DNA from: Actinomycetes bacterium
Lineage (GTDB): Bacteria > Actinomycetota > Coriobacteriia > Anaerosomatales > Anaerosomataceae
DNA length: 15,539 nt
NCBI GenBank assembly: GCA_021850085.1
Contig: JAJZRZ010000014.1
Location: 1-15,539, forward strand
Reading direction: 5' to 3'
Shown here one piece after another: positions 12,548 to 15,539 of the stretch (positions are counted from its first letter, which is position 1; each line of letters starts with the position of its first letter). The notes below the pieces were generated by a model that was given only the letters and a program-made list of their open reading frames with translations, was not told the origin of the DNA and made no database searches. Position numbers and translations under genes: made by a program.

Positions 12548-13429
12548 CTAGTCCACGCGCGTGTAGGTCTCCTCGCCGACGGTGAACGATCCCCCGTCGG
12601 GGCTCACTGTCGCCTTGAAGGTGTTGGGGTCGGTCGTCATGCCCGGGATCGGCGGTATGGTGATGGACAGGACGTTCCCCGACTGCGACCACGAGCCGCC
12701 GTACTGCTGGTAGCCGTCCACATAGGTGATGTACGAGCCGTCCGGGTAGAACACGTAGGACCAGGTCTGCTCCGAACGCGCGACGCCGCCGCCTAGGTCT
12801 TGCTCGCTGTAGTGGCGCCGGTACTCGCCCGAAACCGTCGCTGCGCTTGACGGATCGACGATGCCGACGATGGCCTCTTTCAGCCCCGGTCCAGCCTGTT
12901 GGTCGATCACGAGCAACGCTAGCAGACCGAACACGACCACCAGCAGACCCACCGGTGGGCCCTTCGCCTTCTGTGTCTCGCTATCGGCAGGAGCGGGGGC
13001 CTCGAAGACCTCGGCGGGCAGCGCCTGAGTCCCAGCCTTGAGCGTGCGCATCTGCTCCTTTGACCACCGGTACCGGCGGACTATGCTCCGGCGGCGGACG
13101 AGCAACGGGAGCACGACGCTCAAGAAGATGACGGCGACGGCGAGCGGGGCGGCGTACGTACGTGCAAGAGCAGCCCCCGCACTAGGGTCCGATTCCGGGA
13201 AGATGACTCCCGCGAACCACTTCATGAGGGCGCACGACACAAGCAGCAGTAGGATCGCGACGAGGATCGAGCCTACGCCATACAGCCGGCGCAGGTCCCG
13301 GTAGTCACTGAGCTCCTGCAGTCGGCGCTCGTATGCTGGCCTGTCGAGCAGTTCGCGTCCGCAAGACTCACAGGTGACGCCCTCGCCGCTATTCGCCCAT
13401 CCGCAGCTCAGACACCTGTTCGAAGGCAA
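12548..13429 (-). CDS. Zinc-ribbon membrane protein of unknown function
   Basis: This 293-residue protein begins with a zinc ribbon, C6-x2-C9...C20-x2-C23 (CLSCGWANSG...CESCGREL). Three predicted membrane segments follow, at about 52-77, 93-112 and 158-175. The exported C-terminal part (about 195-293) has SGEYRRHYSEQ, WSYVFYPDGSYITY and GGSWSQSGNVLSITIPP, which resembles small lipocalin-like or beta-barrel repeat domains that test a structure or ligand. The start is TTG at 13429, because an in-frame stop lies six codons upstream and GAGGGGG precedes it. It abuts the copper HMA gene tail to tail and probably has no link to copper. An IS remnant lies just upstream and may have displaced its promoter. 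Confidence 0.65.
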   Translation of the reverse strand: MPSNRCLSCGWANSGEGVTCESCGRELLDRPAYERRLQELSDYRDLRRLYGVGSILVAILLLLVSCALMKWFAGVIFPESDPSAGAALARTYAAPLAVAVIFLSVVLPLLVRRRSIVRRYRWSKEQMRTLKAGTQALPAEVFEAPAPADSETQKAKGPPVGLLVVVFGLLALLVIDQQAGPGLKEAIVGIVDPSSAATVSGEYRRHYSEQDLGGGVARSEQTWSYVFYPDGSYITYVDGYQQYGGSWSQSGNVLSITIPPIPGMTTDPNTFKATVSPDGGSFTVGEETYTRVD

Positions 13430-13481
13430 GTCGGTCTCGCCCCCTCACGCACTCGCACAAGCGATTCCTGCCGAGAGCATA

Positions 13482-14355
13482 CTACAGCCCGATTGCTGTA
13501 GGTGGATGGACTTGGCCGAGCGAGTCGGGCCCGTTCTGCATTGGTTTCGTATGGCCTGCCATAGGCCCACTCGTTGGTGATGATCTTGACGAAAGCCTCC
13601 GCCTTGCCGTTGGTCTGGGGGTGATAGGGCCGGGTCTTGCGAACCTCGATCCCGCGGTCGGACAGAGCGTCACAGAACACGTGCGACCTGTAGTTCGCGT
13701 CGTTGTCGGTGAGAATCCGCCTCGTCACGATGCCAGCGCCCTCGAAGAATCCAAGCGCCCGCTCGATGAAGGCCACGGTGGTCTCGCTCCGCTCATCGGA
13801 CAGATCTCGGCGTAGGCGAGACGTGAATGGTCGTCGATCGCGACGTGCACGAAGTCCCAGCCCTGGCCCGAGTGGTGCATGCCGGGCCCGCGGCGGTGGA
13901 AGCGATGGCCACCGCCGTCATTGATCCGTCCGAGCTTCTTCACATCCAGGTGGAGCAGATCCGCCCGGATGCGGCCACTCGTAGCGCCGGACCGGATCGT
14001 CGCTGTGTGTCTTTAGACGGGACAGCCCGTGGCGGCGCAGCACCGCGTAGATCGTCGAGCGGGCGATGTGCAGCCGCCATGACAGCCAATGCGGGCCGCC
14101 GCTGTGAAGCCGCCTGGCTTTGATGATCCTGCGACAGCGACGCGTCGGCACACCGGGCCGGACTCGATGTGAGCGTGAGCTCGCATCGACAAGACCGGCC
14201 TCGCCGTGATCTCGGTATCGGGCGACCCACTTCGTCGCGGTCTGACGGGAGACGCCGGCGGCTCGTGCCGCGGCACTCGTCGACCATCCGGACTCGACCC
14301 TCAGAACAAGAGACAACCTGCCATGGACCGTCAGTCTGGCATTAGGATGTAACAT
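13482..14355 (-). pseudogene. IS481-family transposase, broken
   Basis: The frame starts MLHPNARLTVHGRLSLV with a SD-like AAGGGGG. Residues up to RRYEWPHPG form the HTH DNA-binding part. One extra base near 13962 shifts the frame. The next segment, KKLGRINDGGGHR...VAIDDHSRLAYAEICP, carries the first catalytic Asp. A missing base near 13799 shifts it again. The third segment carries RILTDNDANYRS (second Asp) and RPYHPQTNGKAEAF (catalytic Glu). After NEWAYGRPYETNAERAR the family's final HYN..RPHTAIG block is disrupted and shortened, ending at a stop at 13482. All DDE residues exist but in three frames, so the protein is not made. Assembly errors are a less likely cause, since several lesions and a lost end coincide. 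Confidence 0.8.
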
Positions 14356-14415
14356 GAGGACCCCCTTCTTCAGTTGTGGCGTGGACAACCAACAACCGAC
14401 AGGAAGGGGTCCTCA
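14353..14415 (-). promoter_or_regulatory. Inverted repeat covering the transposase ribosome binding site
   Basis: On the minus strand TGAGGACCCCTTC (14415-14403) is complementary to GAAGGGGGTCCTCA (14368-14355) with one bulged G. The second arm includes the Shine-Dalgarno sequence and the first base of the transposase start codon. RNA entering from mnmA upstream would fold and hide the start site. Confidence 0.6.
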
Positions 14416-14444
14416 CCTGTCAACAACCTATGTGGGAACTACGG

Positions 14445-15158
14445 CTAGCGCTGCGACTCCGCGGCAACTACCCCGCCACCAACGATTCGCTCGCCCCGAT
14501 ACAGCACTACCGATTGCCCGGGCGCAGGTGTCTCCACCGTGTCTCTGAAGCGCACCTCCAAGCCGTCAGCAGTGCGCTCCACCTTTGCCTGCTGCGGCCG
14601 AGCGCGGTAGCGAATGCAGGCGTCAACGGCGTGCGCGCCCTCCCCGAGGCGCCAGACGGGGTCGGTCAGCAGCACCCGTTCCGTCAGTGCGTCGTCGGCG
14701 GTCCCCACGATGACCGCGTTCCGCTCCGCATCAAGCGCGAGCACCCGGTAGGGCCCGCCCGGCCCGCCCATGCCGATGCCCTTGCGCTGCCCCACCGTGT
14801 AGCGGGCGATGCCGCCGTGCGTGCCGAGCACGCGCCCGCTCGCGTCCTCGATCGGCCCCGGCGCCAGTGTAGCGGGATGTGACGCGCTCACCAGCGTCAC
14901 GTGGTCGCTGGTGAAGCAGACCTCCTGGCTCTCGGGGCGCTCGGCGGTTGGGAGACCGCGCTCGGCAGCAAGCGCGCGCACCTCGGCCTTGGTCAGCTCG
15001 CCGAGAGGGAACTCCACCATCTCGAGCGTGGTAGGGGGGACGCGGTAGAGGAAGTACGACTGGTCCTTCGCGTCATCGCGGGCCCGCGTGAGCCATGCAC
15101 CCGCATCGTCGCGTTCGATGCGGGCGTAGTGACCCGTTGCGAGCGTGCGCGCGCCGAG
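14445..15158 (-). CDS. mnmA: tRNA 2-thiouridylase MnmA, C-terminal two thirds
   Basis: MnmA adds the 2-thio group to U34 of tRNA Lys, Glu and Gln, using sulfur relayed from cysteine desulfurase. The visible part runs from GARTLATGHYARI through RDDAKDQSYFLYRV, FPLGELTKAEVR, PESQEVCF (the second catalytic cysteine) and GIARYTVGQRKGIGMGG, to the beta-barrel C-terminus. About 236 of the usual 355-370 residues are present. The N-terminal ATP-binding SGGVDSS motif and the first catalytic Cys are missing, because the frame changes into an unrelated protein near 15155. The IS481 remnant begins one or two bases after its stop codon. Confidence 0.93.
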   Translation of the reverse strand, partial: LGARTLATGHYARIERDDAGAWLTRARDDAKDQSYFLYRVPPTTLEMVEFPLGELTKAEVRALAAERGLPTAERPESQEVCFTSDHVTLVSASHPATLAPGPIEDASGRVLGTHGGIARYTVGQRKGIGMGGPGGPYRVLALDAERNAVIVGTADDALTERVLLTDPVWRLGEGAHAVDACIRYRARPQQAKVERTADGLEVRFRDTVETPAPGQSVVLYRGERIVGGGVVAAESQR

Positions 15159-15175
15159 CGTGCCGGCGATCGTCG
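15150..15175. other. Probable chimeric join (mnmA to DUF3999 gene)
   Basis: The minus-strand frame stays open through this stretch, but the protein changes identity from LPLATIAG (DUF3999-like) to LGARTLATGHYAR (MnmA). No natural protein has MnmA without its PP-loop joined to this family. The sequence is similar enough to both (LATIAG/LATGHY) to mislead an assembler. I infer an artificial join, the second in this window. Confidence 0.7.
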
Positions 15176-15539
15176 CGAGCGGCAGCGCGGCGGCTGGCGT
15201 CGCGGCCCGGCCGGCCGCCAGTACGAACGGGCCCTGGCCGCTGGCGACGAACACCAGCCGCACCGGCTGGAATTCGGCGCTCGCCTGCAGCCGCGCCTGC
15301 GCCAGGTCGGCGCCGTTGCTGCTTTCCAGGCGCAGCCAGCGGGCGCTCACGCCCGCCATGGCGAGCGCTGGATTGGTGGCGTCCCGCTCGCCGTTCGCGA
15401 GCCGGTACACGACGGTGTTGCCCACCTGCCGCCACGGCAGCGAAGCTTCGTTGCGCGCCAGCACCCGCAGCGGCCACAAGGTGTTGGGGACGGATGTTCC
15501 GAGCACCAGGCCCGTCCGCGGCGTGACGAAGTCCGTGGC
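15156..15539 (-). CDS. DUF3999-like protein, internal fragment
   Basis: The open frame enters from the right edge of the window and runs to the join. It reads TGLVLGTSVPNTLWPL, RQVGNTVVYRL, SARWLRLESS, AEFQPVRLVFVASGQGPFVLAAGR and ALPLATIAG. This pattern resembles DUF3999 proteins, predicted envelope proteins of gammaproteobacteria with discoidin-like beta domains. Neither end is present. Assignment is by eye and moderate. It should not be annotated as the N-terminus of mnmA, although a GTG at 15506 makes one long open frame. Confidence 0.55.

Larger units (their letters stand above)
13482..14443 (-). mobile_element. Decayed IS481-family insertion sequence
   Basis: The element consists of a frameshifted IS481 transposase and its upstream end. 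The right end is visible near 14428-14443, where minus reads GTAGTTCCCACATAG, the form expected of an IS481 terminal repeat. It starts one or two bases after the mnmA stop. No matching copy can be seen at 13430-13500, so the left end seems deleted and no target duplication can be defined. The element separates the zinc-ribbon gene from mnmA. Confidence 0.7.

Noticed and set aside
14445..15506. A natural 353-residue MnmA fusion starting at GTG 15506
   Set aside because: The first 115 or so residues are not MnmA-like, and the essential ATP-binding loop is missing.

Overview
The window looks like a patchwork of at least three genomes joined end to end. Positions 1 to about 870 have the GC content and gene types of a Desulfuromonadales-like deltaproteobacterium: a tRNA-Phe gene and the start of htpX. 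Positions about 870 to 15155 are high-GC DNA that resembles an anaerobic actinobacterium, perhaps of the Coriobacteriia; this placement rests on gene content only. Positions about 15155 to 15539 encode part of a DUF3999-like protein typical of gammaproteobacteria. Both joins cut two unrelated genes in mid-frame, so I read them as assembly or amplification chimeras. The gene order across each join should not be trusted.

Left piece: tRNA-Phe(GAA) has a consensus promoter and a terminator. Next come a second sigma-70 promoter, a textbook yybP-ykoY (Mn2+) riboswitch whose P1 3' strand is shared with an intrinsic terminator, and the first 68 or so codons of the membrane protease gene htpX.

Middle piece, minus strand (854-3287): a sulfur assimilation block. 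It holds cysK, an Rrf2-family (CymR-like) regulator 2 bp after it, and a truncated metY. metY seems to have its own promoter, an operator-like palindrome and a 34-codon leader peptide with six Met codons, followed by mutually exclusive hairpins. This is a probable attenuator too small for ordinary gene calling.

Middle piece, copper island: a DUF2318 gene (minus) diverges from a plus-strand operon at 4394-12016. The operon encodes a small Met-rich secreted protein, a SafE-like membrane protein fused to a cupredoxin, a stand-alone HMA chaperone, a secreted or anchored cupredoxin with a Gly/Cys linker, a CopA-type Cu+ ATPase with three HMA domains, a secreted protein of four DUF7282-like repeats and a lipoprotein. 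A terminator hairpin and another HMA-like gene follow. Together they form a plausible route from cytoplasmic Cu(I) chaperones through CopA to Met/Cys-rich carriers outside the membrane. The two cupredoxins share a His-free C...CQMxM ligand pattern. The combination is the best candidate here for a little-described system.

Right part: a zinc-ribbon membrane protein (minus) converges on the last HMA gene. A decayed IS481-family element follows, then the C-terminal two thirds of mnmA, which runs into the DUF3999 fragment at the second chimeric join.
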